From Rhabdothermincola sediminis (GTDB taxonomy: Bacteria; Actinomycetota; Acidimicrobiia; Acidimicrobiales; Acidimicrobilacustridaceae), in contig NZ_JACFSZ010000007.1 in the NCBI RefSeq assembly GCF_014805525.1, positions 111,817-175,816 on the forward strand: 64,000 nucleotides of DNA, given 5' to 3'. Within the stretch, counting starts at the first letter, position 1. Each line of letters begins with the position of its first letter. The translations under genes and the position numbers were made by a program. Of the stretch, positions 9,995 to 17,434 are shown in pieces. A model generated the notes under the pieces. The model did no database searches. It was not told the DNA's origin and saw only the letters and a program-made list of their open reading frames with translations.

Positions 9995-10088
9995 CCGACG
10001 GCCCCGAGGGCACCCGAAACACGTGCGCCGCCGGTTGCTGGCGGTCCTCCTGCGTATGGGTCCGGGGGTGTGCAGAACCTGCAGCGAT

Positions 10089-10117
10089 TTCGAACGCCGG
10101 AGGGCCACTGATAACGT
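10089..10117 (+). promoter_or_regulatory. Putative tRNA-Ala promoter
   Basis: A TAACGT -10 box at 10112-10117 has a TTCGAA hexamer 17 nt upstream at 10089-10094. The inferred start site is a few bases before the mature tRNA 5' end at 10131. The -35 match to TTGACA is only partial. Confidence 0.4.
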
Positions 10118-10130
10118 GGACCTCTCACGC

Positions 10131-10203
10131 GGGGCTATAGCTCAGTTGGTAGAGCGCTTCCATGGCATGGAAGAGGTCAGCGGTTCGATTCCGCTTAGCT
10201 CCA
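10131..10203 (+). tRNA. tRNA-Ala (anticodon GGC)
   Basis: A full cloverleaf is visible over 73 nt. The 7-bp acceptor stem GGGGCTA pairs with TAGCTCC and includes the G3:U70 wobble, the identity element of alanine tRNAs. The D arm holds AGTTGGTAGAG. The anticodon stem CTTCC/GGAAG closes a seven-base loop ATGGCAT with anticodon GGC and the A32-U38 pair typical of this isoacceptor. The T arm is AGCGG-TTCGATT-CCGCT. The discriminator is A73, and the CCA end is not encoded. It is a single gene, divergent from leuS. Confidence 0.97.
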
Positions 10204-10219
10204 CTCAACAGAGCTACGG

Positions 10220-10348
10220 GTGCTGGGCGACGTGCTCTCGCAGGTCGGTTGCTCCCTGGGTGGCTTCGTCGCCGACGAGGGCTCCTTCGTCATCACCAGC
10301 CAGCTGCCAGCCTTCGCGAACGGCGATCCGAGATTGCGCATCGTGCGC
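10220..10348 (+). pseudogene. Possible 3'-truncated LAGLIDADG homing endonuclease relic
   Basis: Just 17 nt after the tRNA, a frame beginning GTG encodes about 42 residues that include LGGFVADEGSFVIT followed by FANGDPRLRIV. The first block resembles the LAGLIDADG helix and strand (consensus L-x-G-x-x-D/A-x-E/G-G-S-F), and the second resembles a strand commonly following it in small free-standing actinobacterial endonucleases. After about 10348 the frame becomes antisense to rsfS and is no longer endonuclease-like. It is therefore read as a decayed fragment and not as a working gene. The call rests on a short motif and memory of the family, so it is tentative. Confidence 0.35.
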
Positions 10349-10738
10349 TCAGGCCCGCGGGTGGGGTCGCGGCTCGGCGGCGGCGTCGGCCCAGTTGAGC
10401 CGAGGCACGTCGCCCCACAACCGCTCCAGCTCGTAGAACCGGCGAGCGGCGTCCACGAACACGTGCACCACGAAGTCCCCGTAGTCCATGAGCACCCACT
10501 CGAGCGCATCGAGTCCTTCGATGCGCAACGGCTTGGGCCCCCCGATCGCCGCCACCCGCTTCTCGATCTCCTCGACCAGCGCTTTCACCTGGCGGGGGTT
10601 CCGGCCACTGGTGATCACGAACCAGCTCGTGATCGAGGCGACCCGGCCGACCTCGAGGATCGCGATGTCCTCGCCCGACTTCGAGGACGCGGCGCGGGCG
10701 GCTTCCCGCACCCATCGCTCGAGCTCGTCCGGTGACAC
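10349..10738 (-). CDS. rsfS: Ribosomal silencing factor RsfS
   Basis: A 129-residue RsfS/Iojap/DUF143 protein that binds ribosomal protein uL14 and blocks subunit joining during starvation. Key features are KSGEDIAILEVGRVASITSWFVITSGRN near the N-terminus, followed by QVKALVEEIEK and the strongly conserved WVLMDYGDFVVHVF with the family's DYGD/HVF signature. The GTG at 10738 was chosen because the family begins a few residues before the first helix and this leaves a 22-nt gap after the LytR_C gene. An ATG at 10801 is also in frame but would add 21 unconserved residues and overlap the upstream gene. Gene order nadD-lytR_C-rsfS is the standard actinobacterial arrangement. Confidence 0.93.
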   Translation of the reverse strand: MSPDELERWVREAARAASSKSGEDIAILEVGRVASITSWFVITSGRNPRQVKALVEEIEKRVAAIGGPKPLRIEGLDALEWVLMDYGDFVVHVFVDAARRFYELERLWGDVPRLNWADAAAEPRPHPRA

Positions 10739-10760
10739 CCCCCGTGCCACCCCCGACGCC

Positions 10761-12098
10761 TCAGCCACCGCCACTGCCGGGAGGACGCATGGTCGTGCCA
10801 CCAGGCGGATCGGCGCCCTGCCCGGCGGCGTAGTCCGCGCCGAGCACCACCGTGGCGTCGACGGCGACGTTCAAGGCGTCGCTCTTGACGACCTCCCCCA
10901 CCCCGAGGGCGTCACGGAGCGCCTCGACGCCCCCGCGCAGCGCCTCGTCGTAGTAGGTGATCGTGGTGGTCTCGACATCGAAGGTGGAGGCGTTGCCAAC
11001 CTTGTCGATCTGGCCGCCGCTGGCCGCGAGGAGCCTGGCAGCAGCCAAGCCATGACCCAGCCGCCCGGTGCCGTCGAGCACCCGGAGGCGCACCCGTCGA
11101 CCTTCGGGCCCGGCGGGGAAGGGCACGTACTGCGAGACGAAGGACGGGACCTCCTCACGGATCGGGTCGAACACCTCGCCGCTGCCATCGGGCATCAAGA
11201 AGCGCACCACCGGCAGCGTGGCCACGACCACCTGCTTCTCCGCCAGGCCGCGCAAGAAGCGTCCGAGACCCGAGTCGACCTCGCCGGGGACGACCCCCTC
11301 GAGGTCGCGCTTGGCCGCGATGGCCTGGATCCACGCTCGCCAGAAGGCCCCGGTCCGCACCATCCGCGACAGCTCGTTCTCGCCCGGGCTCTTGGTGCCG
11401 ATGTAGGTCCAGACCTGTGAGGCGGGCACGTCGATGGCCCCGCGGGGGAAGATGACCTGCCCGACGGAGCTGCCGCTCGGCGCGGTGACCGGGTCGGTGT
11501 TGGTCACGGTAAGGGGCGAGACCGGACTGGTCAGGTCGATCCACTCGCCGGGTCGGATCACCCGGATCTCCGGAACGCCCACCGCGAGGATCGCTGCCAA
11601 ACCGTCCCGAACCTCATTGGCGCCCCGCAACTGGTAGACGGCGTCGAACGGCATGGTGCCCGCTCCCGGCACCGGCATGAGGGTGGTCGGCGGGAGCACG
11701 ATGACCGCACCGTTCCCGTCGCTGGTGAGCGTCAGCACCGCCAGGTGATCCAGGGCGCCCCCGTCGCCCTCCACCGCGACCGCCATGACCGGGGTGGGGT
11801 CCACCGTCGCCTCCCACCCGGGCGCGGCGGGATCGGTGACCGTGACGATCTCCCGGCCCTCTCGGCTGTCGAGCACCACCCGGGCTCCGGAGACGACCAG
11901 GATCGGGATGGCGAGGATGCACGCCGCCAGCGCGGCCGGAAAGCCGTACCGCCACCAGGCGCTCGCCGCGCCTGGGCGGCCCGGCGGAGCCGGATCGGCT
12001 GGCGCGCCATGCCGACCCTCGGGCGGTTCTACTGCCGGCATCGCCGCGCTGGTGTTCTCGGCGAGCGTGTCCGCCACCTCGTCAGTGGGTGCCGTCAC
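10761..12098 (-). CDS. LytR_C-domain membrane protein (LCP-like, degenerate)
   Basis: A 445-residue protein. A 45-residue Pro/Ala-rich cytoplasmic tail is followed by one membrane segment at about residues 50-72, then an extracytoplasmic region. The middle part resembles an LCP (LytR-CpsA-Psr) domain, with a strand-turn containing LAVLTLTSDGNGAVIVLPPTT, but the arginine-rich catalytic motif of LCP glycan ligases is not evident. The C-terminal part, from about residue 345, matches the LytR_C domain (RVRLRVLDGTGRLGHGLAAARLLAASG and a following TTTITYYD strand). It sits between nadD and rsfS, as in many Actinobacteria. Its role is probably in the cell envelope, but catalytic activity is doubtful. 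The GTG start at 12098 has a GGGGAG motif upstream. Confidence 0.75.
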   Translation of the reverse strand: MTAPTDEVADTLAENTSAAMPAVEPPEGRHGAPADPAPPGRPGAASAWWRYGFPAALAACILAIPILVVSGARVVLDSREGREIVTVTDPAAPGWEATVDPTPVMAVAVEGDGGALDHLAVLTLTSDGNGAVIVLPPTTLMPVPGAGTMPFDAVYQLRGANEVRDGLAAILAVGVPEIRVIRPGEWIDLTSPVSPLTVTNTDPVTAPSGSSVGQVIFPRGAIDVPASQVWTYIGTKSPGENELSRMVRTGAFWRAWIQAIAAKRDLEGVVPGEVDSGLGRFLRGLAEKQVVVATLPVVRFLMPDGSGEVFDPIREEVPSFVSQYVPFPAGPEGRRVRLRVLDGTGRLGHGLAAARLLAASGGQIDKVGNASTFDVETTTITYYDEALRGGVEALRDALGVGEVVKSDALNVAVDATVVLGADYAAGQGADPPGGTTMRPPGSGGG

Positions 12099-12140
12099 AG
12101 ACCACTCCCCGGTGCGAACCGGCGATGGAGGACGGCGGTG

Positions 12141-12740
12141 TCATGGCTGTTCACGATAGATGCGACGCTCCCGGATGCAGGAAACGACCCCCGGCGGGAC
12201 AAGGCCGTCGAGCGGCCGGCCGTGGGCAGCGCGCCGGCGTAGGTCGGTGCTCGAGATGTCGAGCCGGGGGATCTCGACCCGCTCGAACTCCCAGCCCGCG
12301 GGCGGAGAGGCGCTCGCCACGCCGGGCCGGTCGACGAGCACGAGGGTGGCCAGCACGGGCAGCTCATGGCAGCGATCCCACGTGAGCAGGCCAGCCGCCG
12401 CGTCGGAGCCCACGATGAGGAACCGCCGCCCCCCGGGATCCGCTGCGGCGAGCTGGGCGAGGGTGTCCACCGCGTAGGAGGGGCCGCCCCGCTCGATCTC
12501 GAGCGCGGATGCTTCGAGGCCCTCGACGTCCCGGACGAGCGCTTCCACCATGGCCAGCCGGTCGGCAGCCGGGGTCACCGGGTGGTCGGCCGATTTCTGC
12601 CACGGATCGTTGGCCACCACCAGCAGGACCCGGTCGAGGCCGAGCTCGTAGCGGACATTGACCGCGGCCACCAAGTGCCCGGTATGGGGCGGATCGAAGG
12701 TCCCGCCGAACACCCCCAGTCGCTCACCCCCGCTCGACAC
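12141..12740 (-). CDS. nadD: Nicotinate-nucleotide adenylyltransferase
   Basis: A 199-residue NadD that converts nicotinate mononucleotide and ATP to deamido-NAD in NAD biosynthesis. The nucleotidyltransferase T/HxGH motif appears as GGTFDPPHTGHL near the N-terminus, and the second signature ISSTDLRRRAAHGRP (consensus ISSTxIR) lies near the C-terminus. The start is the GTG at 12740, directly before the first strand GERLGVFGG. The frame is open about 180 nt further upstream, but those residues are unlike the family. A TACACT -10 box ends 8 nt before this GTG, supporting this start and a leaderless mRNA. Confidence 0.95.
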   Translation of the reverse strand: MSSGGERLGVFGGTFDPPHTGHLVAAVNVRYELGLDRVLLVVANDPWQKSADHPVTPAADRLAMVEALVRDVEGLEASALEIERGGPSYAVDTLAQLAAADPGGRRFLIVGSDAAAGLLTWDRCHELPVLATLVLVDRPGVASASPPAGWEFERVEIPRLDISSTDLRRRAAHGRPLDGLVPPGVVSCIRERRIYREQP

Positions 12741-12748
12741 CGTGGCGC

Positions 12749-12754
12749 AGTGTA
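12749..12754 (-). promoter_or_regulatory. -10 box TACACT, leaderless start of nadD
   Basis: TACACT (minus strand) lies 8 nt before the nadD GTG and matches TAnnnT. It helps to decide the start codon of nadD. Confidence 0.5.
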
Positions 12755-13072
12755 CGGCCAGGGGCGATCCCGGCCGGGTCGCAGGCAGGCGCCCAATCAG
12801 GCCAGCGACACCCGGCGACGACCGCGAATCTCGATCGACCTTTTCGGTCTCCGACGCGACACTTGCCGGTGCGGGCGCCCTAGCCTGGGTGAACGCCCCA
12901 GAGCGACGGTGGCCGGTCACGCCTCCTTGCGGTGACCGAAGTCACGATCGCGGGGTGGAACATTTCGGGTAGAGGCGACGCTTACACGTGTGTCATTCCC
13001 CCGCGCCCGCCGCGGTGCTGCCGAGGCGGGTACAGCAGACACCGGGAGCTCCGCTCCCGACGGAGATCATCC

Positions 13073-13906
13073 ATGAGTGATTCGGTAGGCCAATACCTCA
13101 ACGAGATCGGCCTCGTCCCCCTCCTCACCGCGGACGAGGAGCGTGAGCTGTCCCAGATCATCGAGAAGGGGCGCGAAGCCCAGGCGCGCCTCGACGCCGG
13201 CGAGCGTGGACCTGAGTTGCAGCGTGCCGTCCGGGAGGCCGCCGCGGCGAAGGACCGCTTCATCCGGGCGAACCTGCGCCTGGTGGTGAGCGTCGCCCGC
13301 CGCTACCCGCTGCCCCCGGGCATGGAGCTGCTCGACCTCATCCAGGAGGGCAACCTCGGACTGGAGCACGCGGTCGACAAGTTCGACTGGCGGAAGGGCT
13401 TCAAGTTCTCGACCTACGCCACCTTCTGGATCCGGCAGGCCATCGGCCGGGCGCTGGACCAGAAGGCGAGCCTGGTGCGCCTCCCGGGGGACCGCTCGGC
13501 CAGCCTGCGGGCCGCCCTCCGGCAGGTGTCGGGCGATGGCGACGAGCTCGACGACGAGCACGCCCGGCTGCACCGGCTGACCACGCCCACGTCGCTCGAC
13601 CGCACCATCGGCGACGACGACAGCAACGAGCTCATCGACCTGCTGCCGGACTCCAACCCCGGCCCCGAGGCCCAGGTCATCGCTCGCGCCGACGAGCAGA
13701 TGGTCACCGATCTGCTCTCCGTGCTCGACGCCCGGGCCCGCTACGCGGTCGAGCAGCGCTTCGGCCTCACCGACGGCCGCAAGCGCAGCTACCGCGAGGT
13801 CGGCGAGGAGCTCGGGGTCACGGCCGAGGCTGCCCGCCGCCTCGTCAAGCGGGCGGTCAACACGGTTCGTGACCAGGCACCCGAGAACGCGTTCTTCGCT
13901 GCCTGA
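13073..13906 (+). CDS. RNA polymerase sigma factor, sigma-70 family group 2-like
   Basis: A 277-residue primary-like sigma factor. Region 1.2 is visible as SVGQYLNEIGLVPLLTADEERELSQ. Region 2 contains RFIRANLRLVVSVARRY and the -10 recognition block FDWRKGFKFSTYATFWIRQAIGRAL. A reduced region 3 (about residues 150-185) is followed by region 4, with a helix-turn-helix around RKRSYREVGEELGVTAEAARRLVKRA. It lacks the long N-terminal region 1.1 of RpoD, so it is likely an alternative sigma factor of the SigB/HrdD type. The ATG at 13073 has a GGAGA ribosome site nearby. The open frame reaches further upstream, but that part is not sigma-like. The palindrome GTGACcgaaGTCAC at about 12935-12948 lies upstream and could be an operator. 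Confidence 0.88.
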   Translation: MSDSVGQYLNEIGLVPLLTADEERELSQIIEKGREAQARLDAGERGPELQRAVREAAAAKDRFIRANLRLVVSVARRYPLPPGMELLDLIQEGNLGLEHAVDKFDWRKGFKFSTYATFWIRQAIGRALDQKASLVRLPGDRSASLRAALRQVSGDGDELDDEHARLHRLTTPTSLDRTIGDDDSNELIDLLPDSNPGPEAQVIARADEQMVTDLLSVLDARARYAVEQRFGLTDGRKRSYREVGEELGVTAEAARRLVKRAVNTVRDQAPENAFFAA

Positions 13907-13918
13907 CGACTCGCCGAC

Positions 13919-13962
13919 CGAGCCGGCCGGGGCAGATATGACGTTGCGGCCCGGCCGGCTCG
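13919..13962 (+). promoter_or_regulatory. 13-bp inverted repeat between sigma gene and DAHP synthase
   Basis: CGAGCCGGCCGGG (13919-13931) is exactly complementary to CCCGGCCGGCTCG (13950-13962), with an 18-nt loop. It could terminate the sigma transcript or act as a leader hairpin for the DAHP synthase gene, whose GTG lies 20 nt beyond. No uridine tract follows. Confidence 0.5.
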
Positions 13963-13981
13963 TCCGGCAACGTGGAGACCG

Positions 13982-15331
13982 GTGACGACCCCTGCGACCT
14001 GGACCCCGAGCAGCTGGCGGGACCTGCCTGCCATGCAGCAGCCCGACTGGCCGGACCCCGGCGCGCTCGACCACGCGGTCAAGACCATCGCGGCACTCCC
14101 ACCACTGGTCTTCGCCGGTGAGGCCCGAAGCCTCACCGCTTCGCTCGCCGAGGTCGCCGGCGGCCGGGCGTTCCTGCTGCAGGCGGGCGACTGCGCCGAA
14201 TCCTTTGACGCCTTCTCGGCCGACTCGATCCGCGACAAGCTGAAGGTCATCCTGCAGATGGCGGTGGTGCTGCAGTACTCGGCGGGGGTGCCGGTCGTGA
14301 AGGTGGGTCGCATCGCCGGCCAGTTCGCCAAGCCCAGGTCCGCGCCGACCGAGCGAGTCGACGGAGTCGAGCTTCCCTCGTTCCGCGGGCACATGGTGAA
14401 CGACATCGCCTTCACCTCAGCCGCCCGCCAGGCCGATCCCGACCGCCTGATCACCGCGTACCACCAGTCCGCAGCCACCCTGAACCTGCTCCGGGCCTTC
14501 ACCAAGGGGGGATTCGCGGACCTGTCACGGGTACACGCCTGGAACCAGGAGTTCGTGGCCTCCAGCGCGGAGGGCCGCTCCTACGAGTTCGTCGCCGACG
14601 AGATCGACCGGGCGCTGCGGTTCATGGCCGCCTGCGGCATCGACACCCAGGCGGTTCCCCAGTTGCACACCGTGGACTTCTACACCAGCCACGAGGCGCT
14701 GATCCTCGGCTACGAGGAAGCGCTCACCCGGCAGGACTCGCTCACCGGTGACTGGTACGCGTGCTCGGCGCACATGCTCTGGATCGGTGAGCGCACCCGG
14801 CAGCTCGACGGCGCGCACGTGCACTTCCTCTCCGGGGTCAGCAACCCGGTCGGCTGCAAGATCGGGCCCACCGCCACCGCCGACGAGGTGCTGGCACTGT
14901 GCGAGGCACTCAACCCGCAGCGGGTGCCGGGCCGGTTGACGCTCATCACCCGCATGGGAGCGGACAAGATCGAGTCGCAGCTCCCACCGCTGCTGCGAGC
15001 GGTGAAGGAGGCGGGCCACCCCGTGGTGTGGGCGTGCGACCCGATGCACGGCAACACCTTCACCTCACCGAGCGGACGCAAGACCCGTCACTTCGATGCG
15101 GTGCTGGCGGAGATCGCGGGCTTCTTCCGAGCGCACGAGGTCGCGCAGACCTGGCCCGGCGGGGTCCACATCGAGCTGACCGGCGAGGACGTCACCGAGT
15201 GCCTCGGGGGCGCCGACGAGATCCTCGACACCGACCTCGACACCCGCTACGAGACCATGTGCGACCCCCGGCTGAACGCCCGGCAATCGCTCGACCTGGC
15301 CTTCCAGGTGGCGGCGCTGCTCCGGCGCTGA
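13982..15331 (+). CDS. 3-deoxy-D-arabino-heptulosonate 7-phosphate synthase, class II
   Basis: A 449-residue plant/actinobacterial-type (AroA-II) DAHP synthase, the first enzyme of the shikimate pathway, which condenses phosphoenolpyruvate with erythrose 4-phosphate. Characteristic stretches are FLLQAGDCAESFD near residue 64, VVKVGRIAGQFAKPRS near residue 105, GPTATADEVL, and WACDPMHGNTFTS near residue 350, which carries metal- and phosphate-binding residues. The GTG at 13982 is preceded by GGAGA. It is followed by a perfect GC palindrome that may terminate it. It is not near other aromatic biosynthesis genes, so it probably is a stand-alone unit. Confidence 0.94.
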   Translation: MTTPATWTPSSWRDLPAMQQPDWPDPGALDHAVKTIAALPPLVFAGEARSLTASLAEVAGGRAFLLQAGDCAESFDAFSADSIRDKLKVILQMAVVLQYSAGVPVVKVGRIAGQFAKPRSAPTERVDGVELPSFRGHMVNDIAFTSAARQADPDRLITAYHQSAATLNLLRAFTKGGFADLSRVHAWNQEFVASSAEGRSYEFVADEIDRALRFMAACGIDTQAVPQLHTVDFYTSHEALILGYEEALTRQDSLTGDWYACSAHMLWIGERTRQLDGAHVHFLSGVSNPVGCKIGPTATADEVLALCEALNPQRVPGRLTLITRMGADKIESQLPPLLRAVKEAGHPVVWACDPMHGNTFTSPSGRKTRHFDAVLAEIAGFFRAHEVAQTWPGGVHIELTGEDVTECLGGADEILDTDLDTRYETMCDPRLNARQSLDLAFQVAALLRR

Positions 15332-15335
15332 GGGC

Positions 15336-15359
15336 GACCGCCGGGCGCGCCCGGCGGTC
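15336..15359 (+). terminator. GC-rich palindrome after DAHP synthase
   Basis: GACCGCCGGGCG is followed at once by its exact complement, giving a 24-nt palindrome starting 5 nt after the DAHP synthase stop. It is likely a terminator of the tract-less type seen in high-G+C Actinobacteria, but there is no T-run. Confidence 0.5.
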
Positions 15360-15468
15360 CCAGCTCCCGTGAGGCTCACGGTGTGTGCGCTGCCCAGGTA
15401 CCGCGACCTGCCTGATCGAACAGTCGGCTCGGCACTCGTGCGCCCGACGGCTGGCGGCCGATTGAATG

Positions 15469-15497
15469 TTGACCGAACAAGTCGGGATTGATACGGT
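15469..15497 (+). promoter_or_regulatory. Promoter of sulfite reductase operon
   Basis: TTGACC at 15469-15474 and TACGGT at 15492-15497 are separated by 17 nt, a good match to a housekeeping promoter. It lies about 110 nt upstream of the sulfite reductase ATG, leaving a long untranslated leader. Confidence 0.55.
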
Positions 15498-15507
15498 CAA
15501 ATCCCGA
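15482..15507 (+). promoter_or_regulatory. Operator-like inverted repeat over the -10 box
   Basis: TCGGGATT (15482-15489) and AATCCCGA (15500-15507) form an exact 8-bp inverted repeat with 10 nt between, centred on the -10 box of the sulfite reductase promoter. A further half-copy, GTCGGGTTT, follows at about 15516-15524. This is a natural place for a repressor that senses sulfur or iron status; the regulator is unknown. Confidence 0.45.
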
Positions 15508-15605
15508 TCGGATTAGTCGGGTTTTTGCCCACCTGGGTCCTCTGCACATCACCCGCACCGGTCCAAGTTGCGCCGGCGCACCGGCGTCCGAGCTGAGGGA
15601 GCGAG

Positions 15606-17375
15606 ATGCTGCAACGAGAGATCGACCCCGCGATGGCGGCCGATATCGCCAAGTTCGAGGAGCAGCTCGACCGCTACCTGCGTGGCGAGCTGCCCGAGGA
15701 CGTGTTCCGGGTGTTCCGCCTGAACAACGGCATCTACGGCCAGCGCCAAGGCGGCCACCACCAGATGGTGCGGGTCAAGGCCCCCTACGGCGCGATCACC
15801 GCCGAGCAGCTCGACCTGTGCGCCCACATCGCCGAGGAGTACTCCCGCGGGTGGGGCCACCTCACCACCCGGCAGAACATCCAGTTCCACTTCGTGCCCC
15901 TCGAGCGGGTTCCGGCGTTGATGCGCGACCTCGCCACCGTCGGGCTCACCAGCCGGGAGGCCTGCGGCGACACGGTGCGCAACGTCCAGGGCTGCCACCT
16001 CGCTGGCGCCTGCCCCTTCGAGGTGCTCGACATCAGCCCCTGGGCCGAGGCGACGTTCCGCCACTTCCTGCGCAACCCCCTCAGCCAGCGGCTGCCCCGC
16101 AAGTTCAAGATCAACTTCTCGGGCTGCAGCACCGACTGCGGACAGGCCATGTTCAACGACGTGGGCGTCGTGGCGGTGACCCGCCGACTCGACGACGGCC
16201 GGCTCGAAGCGGGCTTCCGGGTGTACATCGCAGGTGGCCTGGGAGCGAACCCTCATCCGGCGCTGGCGCTCGAGGAGTTCACCGCCCGGGAGGACCTGCT
16301 GCCCACGATCGAGGCCTGCCTACGGGTGTTCGACCAGGCCGGCAACCGCGACAACAAGCTCCGAGCCCGCATGAAGTGGCTGATCGACACCCTCGGCTTC
16401 GAGGAGGTGCAACGGCGCATCCTCACCACCCGCAAGTTCCTGCTCGCCTCCTCGAGCTGGCCCGGCGGCATCCCCGAGGAGGTCGAGAAGCTCGGTGACG
16501 CACCCGCCGGGGCGGCGGTCGGGGTGACCCCCACGACCATCGGCCAGGGCACGCCGGTGGCCCTCCGGGGCACCCGTCCCTACGAACGGTGGGTGGACGC
16601 GAACGTGGTGCGCGGCGTGGCCAAGGGCACGGTGTCCGCCTACGCGTACGCCCGGCTGGGGGACGTGACCGCTGAGCAGTTCCGGGCGCTGGCGGCGATC
16701 GTGCGCGAGCTCGGGCTCGAGGTACGGATCACCAACCGGCAGAACTTCGTGTTCCGAGGCCTCACCGACCAGCAGCTCCCCACCCTGTTCGCCCGCCTGG
16801 AGGCGATCGGCATGGCCGAGCCGGGCGCCGAGCTGGCCCGGGACGTCGTGGCCTGCCCGGGTGCGGACACCTGCAACCTGGCGGTCACCCAGTCGAGGGG
16901 GCTGGCCGACGCTATCGGCACCGCGCTCGAGGCCGCCGGGCTGGCGGAGGTGGGCGGAATACGGATCAACATCTCCGGCTGCACCAACTCCTGTGGCCAG
17001 CACCACGCCGCCGACATCGGCTTCTCGGGCGCAGAGCGCCGGGCCCACGGCCAGGCCGCGCCCGGCTACCAGATGCTCCTCGGCGGCTACGTCGGCCAGG
17101 AGCGCATTCACTTCGGTGACCGGGCACTGCGGCTGCCGGCGAAGAACGCCCCGGAGGCCGCCGTGCGGGTGGTGAGGCGCTTCGCCGCCGAGCGTGAGGC
17201 AGGCGAGACCTTCCGGCAGTGGCTGGATCGTTCCGGGGGCGCCAAGGCCGTGGCGACCGAGCTCCAGGAGCTGGACCGCTTCCCCACCCCCGAGGAGAAC
17301 CCCGATTTCTACGTCGACTACGGCGAGACCGGCCCGTACGTGGCCGAGGTCGGCGAGTCGGAATGCGCGACCTGA
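15606..17375 (+). CDS. Nitrite/sulfite reductase (siroheme, ferredoxin-type)
   Basis: A 589-residue protein with the duplicated ferredoxin-like and siroheme-binding halves of the assimilatory sulfite/nitrite reductase family. The six-electron reduction of sulfite to sulfide is the likely reaction, because APS reductase follows. The C-terminal half has the [4Fe-4S]/siroheme cysteines as CPGADTC (C417, C423) and CTNSC (C459, C463). The N-terminal half also has CHLAGAC (C130, C136) and CSTDC (C174, C178), an apparently complete second set where enzymes of this family normally have lost it. Arginine-rich substrate loops such as GWGHLTTRQNIQFH and ITNRQNFVFRG are present in both halves. The ATG at 15606 follows GGGAGCGAG. 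Confidence 0.88.
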   Translation: MLQREIDPAMAADIAKFEEQLDRYLRGELPEDVFRVFRLNNGIYGQRQGGHHQMVRVKAPYGAITAEQLDLCAHIAEEYSRGWGHLTTRQNIQFHFVPLERVPALMRDLATVGLTSREACGDTVRNVQGCHLAGACPFEVLDISPWAEATFRHFLRNPLSQRLPRKFKINFSGCSTDCGQAMFNDVGVVAVTRRLDDGRLEAGFRVYIAGGLGANPHPALALEEFTAREDLLPTIEACLRVFDQAGNRDNKLRARMKWLIDTLGFEEVQRRILTTRKFLLASSSWPGGIPEEVEKLGDAPAGAAVGVTPTTIGQGTPVALRGTRPYERWVDANVVRGVAKGTVSAYAYARLGDVTAEQFRALAAIVRELGLEVRITNRQNFVFRGLTDQQLPTLFARLEAIGMAEPGAELARDVVACPGADTCNLAVTQSRGLADAIGTALEAAGLAEVGGIRINISGCTNSCGQHHAADIGFSGAERRAHGQAAPGYQMLLGGYVGQERIHFGDRALRLPAKNAPEAAVRVVRRFAAEREAGETFRQWLDRSGGAKAVATELQELDRFPTPEENPDFYVDYGETGPYVAEVGESECAT

Positions 17376-17434
17376 GGGCCCGAGAACCCGGAAGCACCAG
17401 CGCAACGAGCGGACGACCCACCCGAGAGGCCACG

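Noticed and set aside
9983..10130. T-box leader for leuS
   Set aside because: The promoter box is 6 nt before the ATG and no T-box sequence or stem is visible.
12957..12972. GGAAC and GGGTA as an ECF or SigB promoter for the sigma gene
   Set aside because: The spacing to a second box does not fit either consensus well enough, so it was left out of the features.
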